Part shown: one piece after another, positions 1 through 12,199 of the stretch
How the letters are laid out: the number at the start of each line of letters is the position of its first letter
How positions within the stretch are numbered: position 1 is the first letter of the stretch
Origin: Mya arenaria
Lineage: Eukaryota; Mollusca; Bivalvia; Myida; Myidae
NCBI RefSeq assembly: GCF_026914265.1
Contig: NC_069133.1
Span: 8,501,937 to 8,565,936, forward strand
Length of the DNA stretch: 64,000 nucleotides
Reading direction: 5' to 3'
The notes under the pieces: generated by a model
Told to the model about the DNA's origin: nothing
What the model saw: the letters and a program-made list of their open reading frames with translations, nothing else
Database searches by the model: none
Program-made: the position numbers and the translations under genes

Positions 1-635
1 TCATCAGCCAACAGAAACTCCACCATGCTATCTACTAGCTGACATCAATAACCTCGATGCTCTCTTGATATCTTATGCAAGGAGCTTAGATTTTATGCAA
101 ATGTTCACTATTAATATATTTAAACCTTGAATACTTCAATAGGCCTATTAAGTTACTAATTTTAACAATAAAATAGAAATACATTTCAAGTTACATAATA
201 TGTGTTAATGAAGAAAGTTGGTGTCATGCCAAGCTGTTAAGTTATACTTTGGCAATAATGGTGACGTCAGAATTGTTTGATTTATTATGAAAGTGAACAC
301 TCCCTTGTACCATCAGTTGATCAACTTTTGTCAAGCTAGGACAACAAAGCAAAGCAGTTCTATGGAGACTGTCAGCATTGTGTAATCAGCCAACAGAAAC
401 TCAACCATGCTATCCTACTAGCTGACGTCATTAACCTCGATGCTAATTCAGTTCTTTGGAGACCGTCAGCATTGTGTCATCAGCCAACAGAAACTTCACG
501 ATGCTATCATCCTATCTCAATAACCTCGATGCTCTCTTGATATCTAATGCAAGGAGCTTAGATTTTCTGCAAATGTTCACTATTAATAAATTTAAACCTA
601 GAATACTTCAATAGGCCTATTAAGTGTCTATTTTT
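1..635. repeat. local imperfect tandem duplication
   Basis: A block at the left edge (about 1-150) recurs at about 476-630: 'cagccaacagaaactc', then 'cctcgatgctctcttgatat', then 'aataggcctattaagt' in the same order. A shorter third copy starts near 387. No coding sequence is seen. The copies differ by scattered substitutions, so the duplication is not recent. The left edge cuts the first copy. Confidence 0.6.
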
Positions 636-2415
636 AACAATTAAATAGAAATATATTTTAAGTTATATATAGACAATATTTTCTGGTAATGTGTTTACAT
701 AGTTTTAAGAGAAAATGTATTATTATTTGTTGACAAGTTTATATATCATCTAGATCTATATAAATTAAAAAAAAATGGACAAACATGTAATTGAATGGTA
801 ATTGAAACAGCATTGATGCTTGTTGTTATATTTATGACCTAGCAGAGACAAACTGATGGATATAGCAGATACAATATTGTAACTCTCACACTATTGAGCG
901 GCTAGGCTTAAATAAACTGTTTAGTGGATCTTTTTGTAGCGGATGCGGATGTTTTGTAGGTGTTGGCAACGACATCAGTAATCCACATCATCAGGAAAAT
1001 TATCCCGGTCACACATCACTCTCCTTCGCACGAAGCTTAAGCGTGATTTTGCTTGTCCGACTGAAGGGTAATTACATGAAGGTCATATTCTTTTTGCGTA
1101 CCATGACAGTATGAGCTGAGCTTCTTCCTACATTTAAAGACAGGAATGAAATGCAAAATAACCCGTCTAATTTACATTTACTGTACAGAAATAAAATAAA
1201 CTACATGTGTACATGCAAGCAGTATAAGAATGTTAAGTGATATGCATGTAATGTACGCTGCTTGCTAGGGTTAAAGGCACTCTGATATAGACAAGTTGGT
1301 ATTTAGATGGGTTTTTTTCATTCGTATAATTCAAATAGGTAATTTGAAGGTTAATGCATTTTGAGAAATGTATGGTATATGAAAGATTCAATACCTGGAT
1401 GATTTTGCCAGAAACTGACGTCATTTTTTTCAGATTGAACAATGGCCTGCCAAAGGTGCAGGTGCTGTTCAGGCACAACAAACAGTAAGCTGTAGTTTTT
1501 GAAGTGTTTTTGAGAATGGGGAATCTATGTCCTCAGTTTGCCAAGATGATATAATTGCATTCACTGAAAGTAATCTTGGCTCCTGTCATATACCACGTTC
1601 CCACAGGCGACAACTTGGACTTTCAGAAGATTAGGGTTTGGCACACCTGATGTTTTTTTCAAAGGCTTCTTTGATGGTGGTCATCTGCAAATAGATTTGT
1701 TACGTTTTGAAATGATGCTGTTTATCAAATATTAATTACAAATGATCAGCACAATGAATTTTTTATATCAAAATTGAAGAATGTAAGGTTCATATGTAGT
1801 ACATCATACTATCATTATCTTCCCTTTACTGCTTATTCATGAATCAATAAGGTATTAATTTTACAGTCAGAACAGTTCTTATACATGTACATAATGTTAT
1901 AAAATTTTGTACAAGACCTAGTCCTTTACCAAGTTACTAGTTTTCAAGCCGGGAAAAATATAAACAAGTGCTTTATCTACCGTTATCATTGAATTTGATG
2001 CAAACTGACATTAAACCCTGTTTTGTACAACTATCCATTTTGATCAGGTTAACATATCATATGCCACTCTTCCCTAGTCATGCCAAAATCGGATATGTTC
2101 ATGTTCATTATATAGAACAAAGAGCATTTCAATAATAATGTGGATGACATTGCAAGCATTAAATAGACTTCTGAAAATGGTATTATCAAAAACTTATTAA
2201 GTTATTATATAAGTCATCATTGCGGTCTTGGTGAACATTTTCTCTGCGGGTGGATCAGGCTTATTAAGAAAAGTAGATTTATTCCCCTTACGTCTACTTA
2301 AGGCTACAATGTGTAATCAAATGAAAATGAGACTGTTTTATATAGCATGTACACGTGCATAATTCAAAATGTATACATGCATATATATTATGTAAAGCTG
2401 GGAGGAAAAGTGGGC
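636..2415. other. intergenic stretch, no gene seen
   Basis: AT-rich sequence with stops in all frames and no recognisable protein segment, RNA gene or transposon end. The short open frames here have no family resemblance. Confidence 0.5.
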
Positions 2416-2426
2416 CCTGTGTGTAG

Positions 2427-2493
2427 TAGCTTGAACCCATGACCACCCGAACACTAGCACGGCGCTCTAACCAACTGAGCTAATCGGAGCTGG
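2427..2493 (-). mobile_element. tRNA-derived SINE head
   Basis: Read on the minus strand this stretch has an A-box-like TAGCTCAGTTGG and, about 35 bases later, a B-box-like GGGTTCAAGCTA, in the spacing of a tRNA gene. The acceptor arms do not pair properly and no CCA-proximal stem is visible, so a tRNA-derived SINE is more likely than a working tRNA. A poly-C run at 2521-2536 lies beside it. Confidence 0.55.
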
Positions 2494-2539
2494 TTCTTGC
2501 TCCCACACACTACACTTCTACCCCCCCCCCCCCCCCATT

Positions 2540-3730
2540 TAGACCTAAATCGCGATTGATACAAATCATGCTACAATTAGAAGTCAACTGCGGTTACCGG
2601 CTTAAGCGTATGAGACATTGATATGCCTTATTTAATACAACACTATACATCATGCTCAATATATTTACTTTAATATATTTCATTCTCATTCAGCATTCTA
2701 AATTGAATACATTCATTCTCTTTAGGTGTCCGTATTTTTTTAAAACTTTATAATATTTAAATACAGGTAAACCGCGTATGGCCCGCGAAAGAAGGTACAC
2801 TGTGAGCAATGTGACTCCGGCATATGCGACATAAATGGTCAGGGGTTTCAAGAACGATGCTACATTCAGGACAATCTAGACTTCCACGCAAGACGCCAAA
2901 CGAAAGGAAGGTCTACAGCTTTGTGATGCTGTCTTAGCACAGGCGGAACTATTAACAAAAACTTGAGTTCTTTCGCGTGAAAATGAAGTTGATGCTATTA
3001 AGATTTTAAGTGCCATAATTCGGTTTTGTCTCATTTTTTTCCCTTTTTATCTCATTTTGTTGAATATGCTTACAGGTAAGGCATGTTTCTAAACTATTAA
3101 ATCTGAATAATCAAATCCTGGTACCAGTAAACTGTTTTTGATTTGTAGCTTCAACATAGATGTTTCATGTTTGCATTCAAATTATACAGAATGTAACATG
3201 CCAGTGTCCACATCGGTTTCGTTTTGAATATGTGAGATAAACAAAGTAACTGTTTCTGCAATTTGGAAATGATCAATCGTCATGAAGCTTTCAAGATGTT
3301 TTATTTTGGTAATTGACGGGTGTTAGTCTTCAAAATTTAGATGAATATTCCTTAAAGTGGAAGTTGCTGGTTCATTTATACACATTTTCTCTAGATATTA
3401 TGATGGAGGAAAACACGCGGTTGTACGCATGTGTAAAACAAGCAATATCTTACCAAAATAAAGTGCATGGCTCGACTTATTCGAGATTTGCTAAGTTACG
3501 CTCAAGTTTTTGAACTTGTATAAAGAAAACGAAATAGGATTACAGTAAAATACTAATACTGGACTTGGGTCAGCATTACTGGTCAAAAATAAGAAAAGAA
3601 AATCAAGTTAAACAACGAACTAGTTAAGAACTTTAATGAAAACGCAATCAAACGACCGGATTCGATTGTTTAAGTTATTATGGGTTATTGTCACCACCTC
3701 CAATTATTTCAGTTTGCAGCATCTTTGAAT
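2540..3730. other. intergenic stretch, no gene seen
   Basis: No coding exon, RNA gene or transposon end was recognised. A 66-codon open frame near 3313 has no family resemblance and is regarded as chance. Confidence 0.5.
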
Positions 3731-3734
3731 AGTA

Positions 3735-4579
3735 CAGTGGAAACTCACTAAACCGGACAAGATCCGGACTGGGCAAACTTTCCGGTTTAGTGAGGATTCC
3801 GGTTTAGTGCGGATTTGATGTACGGAGTAAGTTTACTCAAAATATTAACTGAGTTAACCTTTAAAGGCTTTTGTCCTCTATGGACAGTTCAATTCTCCGA
3901 CGTTCAGACGGAGATTGAGACATGATTAAAGCACTTGCAAAAGTGATAAGCATAATTAAAAATTTCTGCGTTTTTATAATCATCTTTTTTCCAAGTCTTG
4001 AAATAAAACAACTCGCGTAATTTAATGCTTGTTTAGTATGTTTGATAGTTTAATTAACGCACCGCTCTAATTTGATTCAATCATAGAAGTCTTTAGATCA
4101 AACAACCCTCCAAAATGATCACTAAATAACCGTTTCTAGTTCTTTATTTTTTGCAACAAACAAATTAATGTTTCAATCAATTTTCTTTTCACAAGTTTGA
4201 TTATCGTTTGATTATCGCACGACAGTCAATCCACAGCACAATCATTATTATCGATTATCGAGTTAACACAACATCACAGGTGTAATATTTAACGACGCAC
4301 CGGCTATCAAAACAAAGTGACACGCGATTCGCGAATTCCTAATACACAAAATTATTTTGACATGTTTGAACAAATAAACGTCCGGTTTTGTGAGGTAAAA
4401 TTACGTTGACAACTAACAAATTTTCTCGATTTTTTGTCCGGTATCCGGAATTCCGGGGTTCCGGTTTTGTAGGGATTTTTTTACATTAAAAATAGAAGGG
4501 GAAAACCGGGACTCTGAAAAAAGTCCGGTATCCCGAGGATTCCGGTTTTGTGGAGATTCGGTTTAGTGAGGTTCCACTG
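3735..4579. mobile_element. non-autonomous pogo/Tigger-like DNA transposon
   Basis: The element starts CAGTGGAAACTCACTAAACC and ends with the near-perfect inverse GGTTTAGTGAGGTTCCACTG, flanked by TA on both sides, the target duplication of the Tc1/mariner-pogo group. Motifs of the type TCCGGTTTAGTGAGG or TCCGGTTTTGTGAGG recur just inside both ends, giving layered subterminal repeats. There is no transposase frame, so it must have been moved by a related autonomous element. The TIR sequence differs from the two Tigger copies elsewhere in the window. Confidence 0.8.
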
Positions 4580-4581
4580 TA

Positions 4582-6190
4582 CCACTTTGCTATTCTCCAT
4601 CTCTCGTCCTTAATATCCCGTTCATAAGAATCTTGTACATGTTGACACTTTCGTCGCTCTACGAATATTCTTTGCTCTGACAAGTCAATATGATGGTCTC
4701 TGTAAGAAATGGAGTCATTATGTCATTAATGTTACATACTCATGTAAATCTCGTTATAATAACGCTATATTATTTCCACAAACCGCATATAACCTCGCAT
4801 ATAATGTTTTGTAAATACGGCGAAGTTAAATGTTTTAAAATAACGAGACCATATAAGTTTGGCATGAATAAGTTGTCTGCTTTTTTACGATTACTTTTAT
4901 TCTCGTAATTATTCTATTTTACCCACGTACAATCGGATATCTCTACCTTTAATACATGAATGCGATTCCTCATTGATTTAACAGCCACCGGTAGGTGCCT
5001 TGACGTTGTATATGCCTGTTGTATGCTTTGAGATGACTTTAAGCGGACACTCTCTGCATATCCAACAAGTTTGTGTTATACACGCATCTATTGATAATGA
5101 ATCGGCGTCATACACTTTCGACAAGGCTGAACTGTAGACAAACGTCATGTCAAACAACTTTACTCATATAGTTGCTTTCATTATAAGAACCTTGCATATT
5201 CATATAACACTATTTACGTATCTAGAGGGACTGAGGGCTAAGGTATAAACATGTTAGTTCTCGTGTAATGCCCAATCTACATGTACATAAAGTTAGAACG
5301 CTGATAATGTAACAGGCAGAGGAAATAAGACAATCTATAAGAGGGTCAATTTTAGTAGTTTTTACTACTTGTTCATTGCTAATTGTTACGCGCCCGTTAT
5401 GAATTATTTTAATAACTATTCGGTGCAGAAGCATTTAAATAAATGGAATTTTATTTCATAAAAAGTCGACGAAATCATTTAACAACTTTTAAAATTGAGA
5501 ATTTTCACTTAAACGCAATTTTACGAAATGTTTTTGATCAGCATATTCATTTTCAATTATTTAATTATGCCCTTAAACAGTAACAGTGCCCAGACATTCA
5601 GGGTAAGCCTACTTTATCCTTTTATTTTTGTTCGCCTACTTGATCAATCATTGAATTATTATTTGTTTCTATTTCCTTTTCAACCTACGCAAGTACAACC
5701 GTTTCTGCACACTTTTAAATACAATGTCGACATGTATCTTGCATTAGTATTGTATAAACTGGCATAGAGTCGACAAATGAGATGCACAAATCATTGGTTT
5801 GCCAATTTTTCCATATAAATATCTTGCATATGCTCTGGATTCATTTTTTCTGCAAAATAATGAAGCAAACTACGGGGACTTTGGCTCTAACAATTATACC
5901 TACATGTTGAGGAAAATGTCTCTAGAATATTGGCATTAAAACTTCACATAATATAATGATTAAACACTTACATCATGAAAACTTATGGGCACTGGTCAAC
6001 TTTGCAAAAAGTTTGTTTTCTACTCGAGGCACCATCGTCTCTGGCATTTATCACTGTCGGTACTCCGTTAAAGATCAGACGAAAACCGCGAGCACAACAA
6101 TAATAACTTCTGTATTGACAGAATAAGCACATATGATGACATGTAGTCCAACTAATGCGAAATATACATCGCCCAAATTCCAAAAACAAA
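4582..6190. other. intergenic stretch, no gene seen
   Basis: AT-rich DNA without a recognisable gene. Open frames of 70-79 codons near 4690, 5222 and 5528 show no domain, no good splice context and low-complexity composition. Confidence 0.5.
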
Positions 6191-6196
6191 TAAAAA

Positions 6197-7397
6197 AAGT
6201 CAAACCTGGTTGAACGGTCACCTGCTTTAAAGGGCCACCTGCCTTATCGGGCCACTGCAAATTCCCCCGTACGTTTTTACTATATAAAGTACGTGCATTT
6301 AGCGGCCACCTGTCTAACGCGGCCACGGCCACTAATTTTTGATCCCGTGAAGCCATAAAAACACTAATTAGCGGCCACAAATCCCTTGTCACTGACACTT
6401 CCGCTAGTAATTATTGCCAATTCACAGCTTTAATTGATACTGAATTTGACGGAAAGGAACGACAGCCTCGGATATTTCCGTCGTCCAATGAAAATACCTA
6501 TAACATCACACGATTACAATGCGTGTTTACTCATCGAGAAATCATGCTTATAACACGTTAGCGAATGTTTTGAGCAGAATTAACACACATGAAGATATTT
6601 AATAATTACGAAGTTAATTGTCAAGTACCGACAAAGAACGCCGGTTATAATAATTATGAACAGACAGTTTCCACTGTCATTTGATGGTGTGAAACGAGTT
6701 TAATTAATTTTCAAAGTGCACGGCTTTTTACTTCTACGAACGGATCTTTATACATTGCATTGTTCGTGATATTCGTTTTAATTTTGATTATGGCTAACAA
6801 TAAAACAAATCGGAAGTATTTGACTATAAATGAACGTGTCGAGTGTATTAAATTATTAGAACACGGTCGTTACATGCAAAAAGAACTGCGGACGGACTCA
6901 ACCAATTTCTTGCTTATGCTAACAATGGAAATCCAAACGCTAAACGACATAACATTTTTTACAGGAAACGAGGAAATCAATGAACTTGTGTATCCATTGT
7001 TTTTGACTTACAGAGTGGCATGCTTGATAGATGTTGTCGGCTTAATGTAAATGTACTTTAAAATAGAGACAGAACACGAAAATGACTAATTATTTTAAAA
7101 ATTGACTTAAAAATGTACATGTAGTTGTAATTTTGGGTGTTTTTGTTTTTGCAATTTATTAGCTTTAATCTATTGCATTCTATTTGTAATTTTGCAATAA
7201 AGTTTTTTTTCTACATTTGTATTCAAACTTCCTTAATGGTACTGATGATCCTGATTGTGGTGTGAGGTGGTGGTTAAGATACATAATCGACCTCTGTTTG
7301 AACAAAGCCTAAGTGTCAGAAATGTCCAACCTGGACTAAGTGGCCAACTGTTGTTTTACTTTTCCCCAAAGGTGGCCACATAATACAGGGTTGACTG
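6197..7397 (+). mobile_element. Tigger/pogo-type transposon, deletion derivative, copy 1
   Basis: The left end reads GTCAAACCTGGTTGAACGGT and the right end closes with GGTTGACTGTA. The copy at 43777-45003 has matching ends and is colinear along about 1.2 kb. The interior keeps the start of a transposase frame but lacks the DDE catalytic core. The outermost bases of the left end are damaged here. Decaying, non-autonomous member. Confidence 0.8.
6760..7050 (+). pseudogene. Tigger transposase remnant (CENP-B-like N-terminus)
   Basis: The frame contains NRKYLTINERVECIKLLEHG, which resembles the first helix-turn-helix of CENP-B/Tigger DNA-binding domains. After a deletion it continues with EINELVYPLFLTYR, like the start of the second CENP-B-type helix-turn-helix. 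The whole DDE catalytic region is missing, so no transposition activity is expected. It sits inside the TIR-bounded element at 6197-7397. The second copy in the window has the same truncated layout, so the internal deletion predates their spread. Confidence 0.7.
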
Positions 7398-7424
7398 TAC
7401 ATGTATTGGTGATTAAATACGTGA

Positions 7425-7745
7425 TAGGATTGTATGTGATCGTTTTTCTTTCCGTGCTGAACACTTTTGTTCTTGCGTTGCCCAGCGACAGCGAGGAGTA
7501 GAGCGGGTATGTCATGGTCCTCTTCCTGACGTTCGCCGTCTAATCCCGTTAATAAGCACGTAGATCCTTATTGAGTTTGAAATCAGCACCATCATCGTCT
7601 AAATCACCATCCTTAAGCTCCGTCTGCACATCATGGTCAAGGACTGGCCCATTCCGATTATTCTTAGGTCGTTTGTGAGATCTGTGAATGCTATAAATCA
7701 AGTGTCTTGTGGCCAGAATAAACAAGAGGGCCAAGATGATCCTTT
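7425..7745 (+). pseudogene. nicotinic acetylcholine receptor fragment (TM1-TM3), + strand
   Basis: Translation on the + strand, with frame changes and stops, gives SVLNTFVLALPSDSEE, then SGYVMVLFLTFAV, then STIIV, RLHIM, WPIPIILRSFVRSVNAI. In the intact receptor at 35401-37716 the matching segments read SVLNTFVFALPCDSGE, SGYAMVLFLSFAV, STIIV, RMHNM and IPIPLFLRSFVKSVNAI. It spans the end of TM1, TM2, TM3 and the start of the cytoplasmic loop. At least three in-frame stops and several frameshifts show it is dead. It abuts the right end of the Tigger copy, and no ligand-binding part was found to its left. Confidence 0.8.
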
Positions 7746-8039
7746 ATGCACATCTTAATAAAAGGTTCAGGATTAGCAAAGGAATACCACTTTGAAATTA
7801 TTTTCGAAAGGGACAGCGGTTACTGACAACAAATAAACGATGTTTTAGTTGTAACCATATAAGGAAATGTGCCTTGTACCATTCCGTATTGTTAACATTA
7901 CAATTTAAAGGCATACATATGAAGGGGTTTATAAACCCAGTAGATAATGCCTTATACCAAATTTGTAAGCACAAGGCGTAATGATTTCGGATTTGTTTTT
8001 AAAATTCTTCTTATATTAGCAATGTTTTCTCCATTGTGG

Positions 8040-9310
8040 AATTATCAAATCTTGCAAGCGGTTTCTGAGAAAAGGTTTTCAAAGTTTTCAATGTACGAGT
8101 CATATAGTGAAAACTAGCTCCGCACCCTGTCACCTATGTGTTTTTTACGAACCAACATTGATTGAAATAATTTGAAAGAGGGCCTCCTAAGAATCATTTT
8201 ACAAATTTGAAGATATTAAATATTTATACAATATAAAAAAAACGATTACCTAAAATATTATCAATAATAGTCTGTTTGCCACAGTCAATGAAAGATCAAG
8301 ACACGCTTAAACACAAAATCGAAACAAGCAAAGTAAAACCTAACAAATTGCTATACTCAATCCAACTTTATAAAGAAACTTACAGCCAAATTGATGTAAA
8401 ATGGAAACGGGTCATACCAGATGAACATATAGATAACGCTTTATGGAAATCAAGCTACACTTCTTACTAAAGATGCACCAATGATGTTACCCTTAAAAGT
8501 TTTCAATACAAATTTATAAACAGAATAATACCTACTAACAAATTCTTATACAAGTGTGGAATCTCAAATTCAAGTTTATGTGATTTTTGCTGGGAATATA
8601 TCGAAACACATGAACATATATTCTGGGAATGTAGAATAACACAAAATATGTGGTCTCAATTAAAAAGAAAAAAAATATCATAATCCAAACTCGATCAATT
8701 TAAACTTAAAAACCATAAGCTTTGGCATCTTTGAACAATAACAACATAAAACAATAATAAACTTTTTAAAACTGTTATTGAAGTTTTTTTTTTATTTTAA
8801 GTATGAAAAACAGAAACACTATACCAACCTTTAAATCCTTTTTTAACTATGTAAAACTTAGAGAAAAAATAGAGCGCGAAACAGCTCTAGTTAACAACAA
8901 AATAAACTTCCATGAAAACAAATGGCATCTGCTGAATAACTACATAAATATTTGTTGTATAATATTTGTTAATATTGAATAATAAAAAACAACATTTCTG
9001 TGAAAAGATTTTGAAACATGGTTGCCAGCAGTCGGATTTTTTTTGTATACCATTCGGCATTTGGTGAAAACTAGCTCCGCCCCCTGCAGGCAATGTTTTT
9101 TAACGAACCAACGTTGATTGAAGGACATTGATAAAGGGCCGCCTGGTGAAACAAATCTGTGAAATTGGAATCTGACATGCGGTTTCTCAGTTGATGTTTT
9201 CAATATTGTCATATAGTGACATGATTCCCCCAAGAGTTTTACAAACCAAGATGGCTTGAAGGAAATTGATAAAGGCCCATTAGTCCGGCAGATAAAAGCC
9301 AAATCTTAAC
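8040..9310. repeat. dispersed repeat copies flanking a LINE fragment
   Basis: The motif run 'gtgaaaactagctccgc', 'cgaaccaacattgattgaa', 'gggccgcc' occurs at about 8105-8190 and again at about 9063-9150, and a third, looser copy follows to about 9300. The LINE 3' fragment lies between them. I do not recognise the family. Confidence 0.45.
8276..8935 (+). pseudogene. LINE ORF2 C-terminal fragment (L1/Tx1-like)
   Basis: The translated stretch holds FINRIIPTNKFLYKCGI and, after a short gap, CDFCWEY, ETHEHIFWECR and MWSQL. The cysteine/histidine cluster CxxC-x8-H-x4-C lies downstream of reverse transcriptase in L1/Tx1-type ORF2 proteins. An in-frame TAA at 8468 and a later frameshift interrupt it. 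A further block near 8800-8930 (KIERETALVNNKINFHENKW) is the usual tail. The reverse transcriptase core is absent, so it is a 5'-truncated, inactive insertion. Confidence 0.65.
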
Positions 9311-10440
9311 TTAACCGTGCAATCGCGTATATAAAAAATGTTTATGCATTTTTGTGTAGGTTAGACCTTATAGTTAACGAATCCGAGTGATGCAAAGCTG
9401 GCGTCTTTGGGCAAATCGCTAAAAACAAGATGGCCGCCAACATGGCTGCAGAAAAAGAAAAAAATACACACAATTACCATATTTCTTTATTAAGATATAT
9501 GTTATTAAAACAAATGATTACATCGCAGCAATAACAATCTCCTGTGTATATGTACTGGTTTAAGACGGCGTTTGCTTAAGAAAAAAACATCAAATTGTCA
9601 CTGTGTGATAAAAATACGTTACCAAAGTAGTACTACGATTGTATTATTAGAAAGAAGAACAATATGAAGTATCGTATTATTTAGGTTTGTGACTCATTTA
9701 CATTTTCTTATTTTGGGATTCATAATCATCGTGTTTAAAATATAAAACTGTATCCGAGCGACAAAACTTTACTGCATAATTTCATGATTATAAATTAGCA
9801 ACCCATGTAACGGTTACCATGAAATGTAACATACGTTACCACGTCCACTTAATTTCAGTTGTTGTTTTTTGACGACTGATAAGCATCGTAATGAAAATAT
9901 AAAACCATCACATGGCCAAAAAAAACTAAACAGAATAATGTTATTACATTTGCAAATTTTAGCAGAAGTTCATGTAATAAATGAATATATAATGAAACTT
10001 ACGTTACCACGTCTACCTGATTCTAATTGTTTACGATAAATAAACTTTGTGGTAAACATATTAAACAATATCAAAGAGATAAAAACGGAAATTATGTTGT
10101 ACTTAATATACTCAATACTAATTACACCAGAAAAAGAGACTAAACTAATATATGAAAGCTCTCTACATAAAACATTTGTATAATTTGACACGTTTTGATT
10201 TCAGTGTTTCATCGGTCTAGTTAAATAACATATAAGCAAGCTTATTCATTGATTGCCTATTTGTTCTGTGTGTTACAGCAAATATCTTCTCCACGACAAG
10301 CACAGAAGACAGTGCATGACAGTCGAGAGCTATTACAATGACATCGCATACTAAAGCACGGCATTTGGCTTTCACATTAACACCTTATCAGTTTCAAAAT
10401 ATCCTGTGGTGCCAATTGTACATCAACATGAACGGTTGAC
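9311..10440. other. intergenic stretch, no gene seen
   Basis: AT-rich. A short direct repeat around 'cgttaccacgtc' occurs at about 9836 and 10003. No coding or RNA gene is recognised. Confidence 0.45.
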
Positions 10441-10454
10441 AACGATTTGTGATC

Positions 10455-11000
10455 TTCATTCCGCATTCAACCATGATCCGAATGATCAAGTTCTGGTGGA
10501 TCTGGGTTGACGGCGTATTTCCATATACATGCTGGGAAATGCGCTCGTTTTACATTCTCAACGATTATTTCAGTTGTTGACTGAAGCTTTGGTGCTGATG
10601 CTGGAGACTTTCCAACCTTTTTGGCCCATGCAGCAATTCTCGTGTCTGACATTGCATTTATTCCGTCGAGCCCGTAACAAGCAGCAACAAAGGACGTCGA
10701 TTCCCTGACGATGGCGTTAGGGTCGATGTTTTATTTCCAATAGACTCGAGTGTGTATTTATGAGATTTAAGAACCTTTATAGTTGTACCCTTTCAGATTC
10801 AATGACAACACGCCACCGTGTCACAACCGGATAATACATGAGCTGCTGGTAAGTCCAGTATTATATCATTGTTAGCACCAACAGACGTGTTGATGTCAGT
10901 AACTGCACGGCTTTGTATTGGTGATTCCATTAATACTTTTAAAGACACTTGGTGTACAAGAAAATGACAAAAGGCAAGCAAAAACACAAAAGTGTCGTCA
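10455..11000 (-). pseudogene. fragment of a repeat-associated gene family (GCDT / ENVKRAH motifs)
   Basis: On the minus strand two blocks in different frames are seen: LDLPAAHVLSGCDTVACC (about 10870-10800) and, further on, MSDTRIAAWAKKVGKSPASA, ENVKRAHFPACIWKYA and NPDPPELD. These resemble uncharacterised proteins that recur many times in invertebrate genomes with an 'AHALSGCDT' block followed by 'ENVKRAHxQACIWK'. That family resemblance is from memory. Stops and frame changes separate the blocks, so the copy is broken. Molecular function is unknown. Confidence 0.45.
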
Positions 11001-11065
11001 GATATTATGCATATACCACTTTCGATCTAATTGGCAACCAGAGCCATTTGTTGAACAAGGATATA

Positions 11066-11520
11066 AGATGTGTAGTCTGAACGAACGTCCTGAGGTTTGG
11101 GAATCGCTGAACTCAAATTTTGTTGCGGCCAGCAGATCCAAGGGTGTTTTATAGTTAGTGTATATAGATCGGCGGATGATGATAATGTTAGTGGTGCTAG
11201 TGCTTGATGTTGCAGGTCTGCAAGTCGATCGGAAAATAAGTCTTGTTCATGGATCAGCTACATTCAAATTTTATGCTACGGTCGCTAGCTGATCAGACCC
11301 TCATGCGTAATGCTCAGGATTATAAACTTGTCCCCGAGACCAGTGATCGTATCGAAATAGTTTGCGAGGGCGGGATCGGGCATCCGAATGGCGTCATGTG
11401 GGACAGTCCGAGAGTGTCCAGGCGATAGTCAGACAGCACTTGGGGGTTACCATCTGTTCGCCTCGTTTAAAGTGTTGCTCGTCACCCAGTACATGTCAAC
11501 CTCCACCTGCGAGTGTGATT
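11066..11520 (-). pseudogene. nicotinic acetylcholine receptor fragment (ligand-binding part), - strand
   Basis: The + strand sequence 'ctgaacgaacgtcctgaggt' at about 11078, 'gcggccagcagatcc' at about 11125, 'cgagaccagtgatcgtatcg' at about 11336 and 'tcagacagcacttgggggtt' onward are diverged versions of the DNA at 36440-36900 inside the intact receptor exon. The fragment therefore covers much of the extracellular domain in the same orientation as the intact gene. Several deletions and stops break it. Its TM half is missing; a different repeat-like gene fragment lies there (10455-11000). Confidence 0.75.
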
Positions 11521-11776
11521 GATCCGTTGTAAGACTTTAAGTGTGATAATTCTATGAAAAGGTTACTTATTAACTCGATAAGATTCTTGCTTCCATATAA
11601 ATACATTTCTGGCTTCTAGCAGTAACTGGTTATCCAGGTATGATTTGCAAATCTTATCTAGTTAACCAGTTATTATGTTCCTAATAAAGTGGAATTCGCA
11701 AAACTACTTAACCTGTTCGTGTTGTTAAGCTAAAAAAGGTAACATATTTTCCGGCACTTTTAATTCTGTTTTTACA

Positions 11777-12175
11777 ATGTGTGTATACCACGTGATAAAT
11801 TACGTCATAAATAATACGTCGGGAGGCAACATTTTGCTTCGAATGATGACAAAAAACAAGGATATTTTCTTCACCATTTTAAATGAAACAAATGGCAGTC
11901 TATGTCGTATAAAGAGCTCCACTTTCGTCTTATTACCAGAATTGATTAGGTTATTAGTTTCCTCAAGCACCACAACAAACCTGTTTCCAAAATAATGATT
12001 TGACGGTACTCCATTAGGCTGCAAAAAGTATGTCGAAGTCGTTTAAGGAACTAAATTTTCAATCAAACTCTAGTAAAAGACCGAGCGGTCTGTAAGTGGC
12101 GTAGACTGTGCCATGTTTCATATTGAATGGTGAATAAATAGTAAAGTCATCTTTGATTAAAGTGATTTGAGGCAA
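11777..12175. mobile_element. MITE family 'CACGTGATAAA', copy 1 (right end lost)
   Basis: It begins GTGTATACCACGTGATAAAT and then follows the same order of motifs as the complete copy at 19763-20209: 'acgtc', 'aacattttgctt', 'ttattaccag', 'gtgctccatcagg'-like, 'catagactgcgccatgtttca'-like. The right inverted terminus is not found, so the copy is truncated. It lies about 260 bp from the receptor pseudogene, much as copy 3 lies about 250 bp from the start of receptor exon 2. Confidence 0.65.
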
Positions 12176-12199
12176 AAACATTCACTTTCTTCCTCAATT

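Noticed and set aside
2427..2493. Functional tRNA gene
   Set aside because: Both internal promoter boxes are present but the stems do not fold correctly and the flanks look like a SINE.
6075..6398. Open frame of 107 codons on the minus strand
   Set aside because: It runs across the terminal inverted repeat of the Tigger element; such chains recur wherever the repeat occurs and are not a gene.
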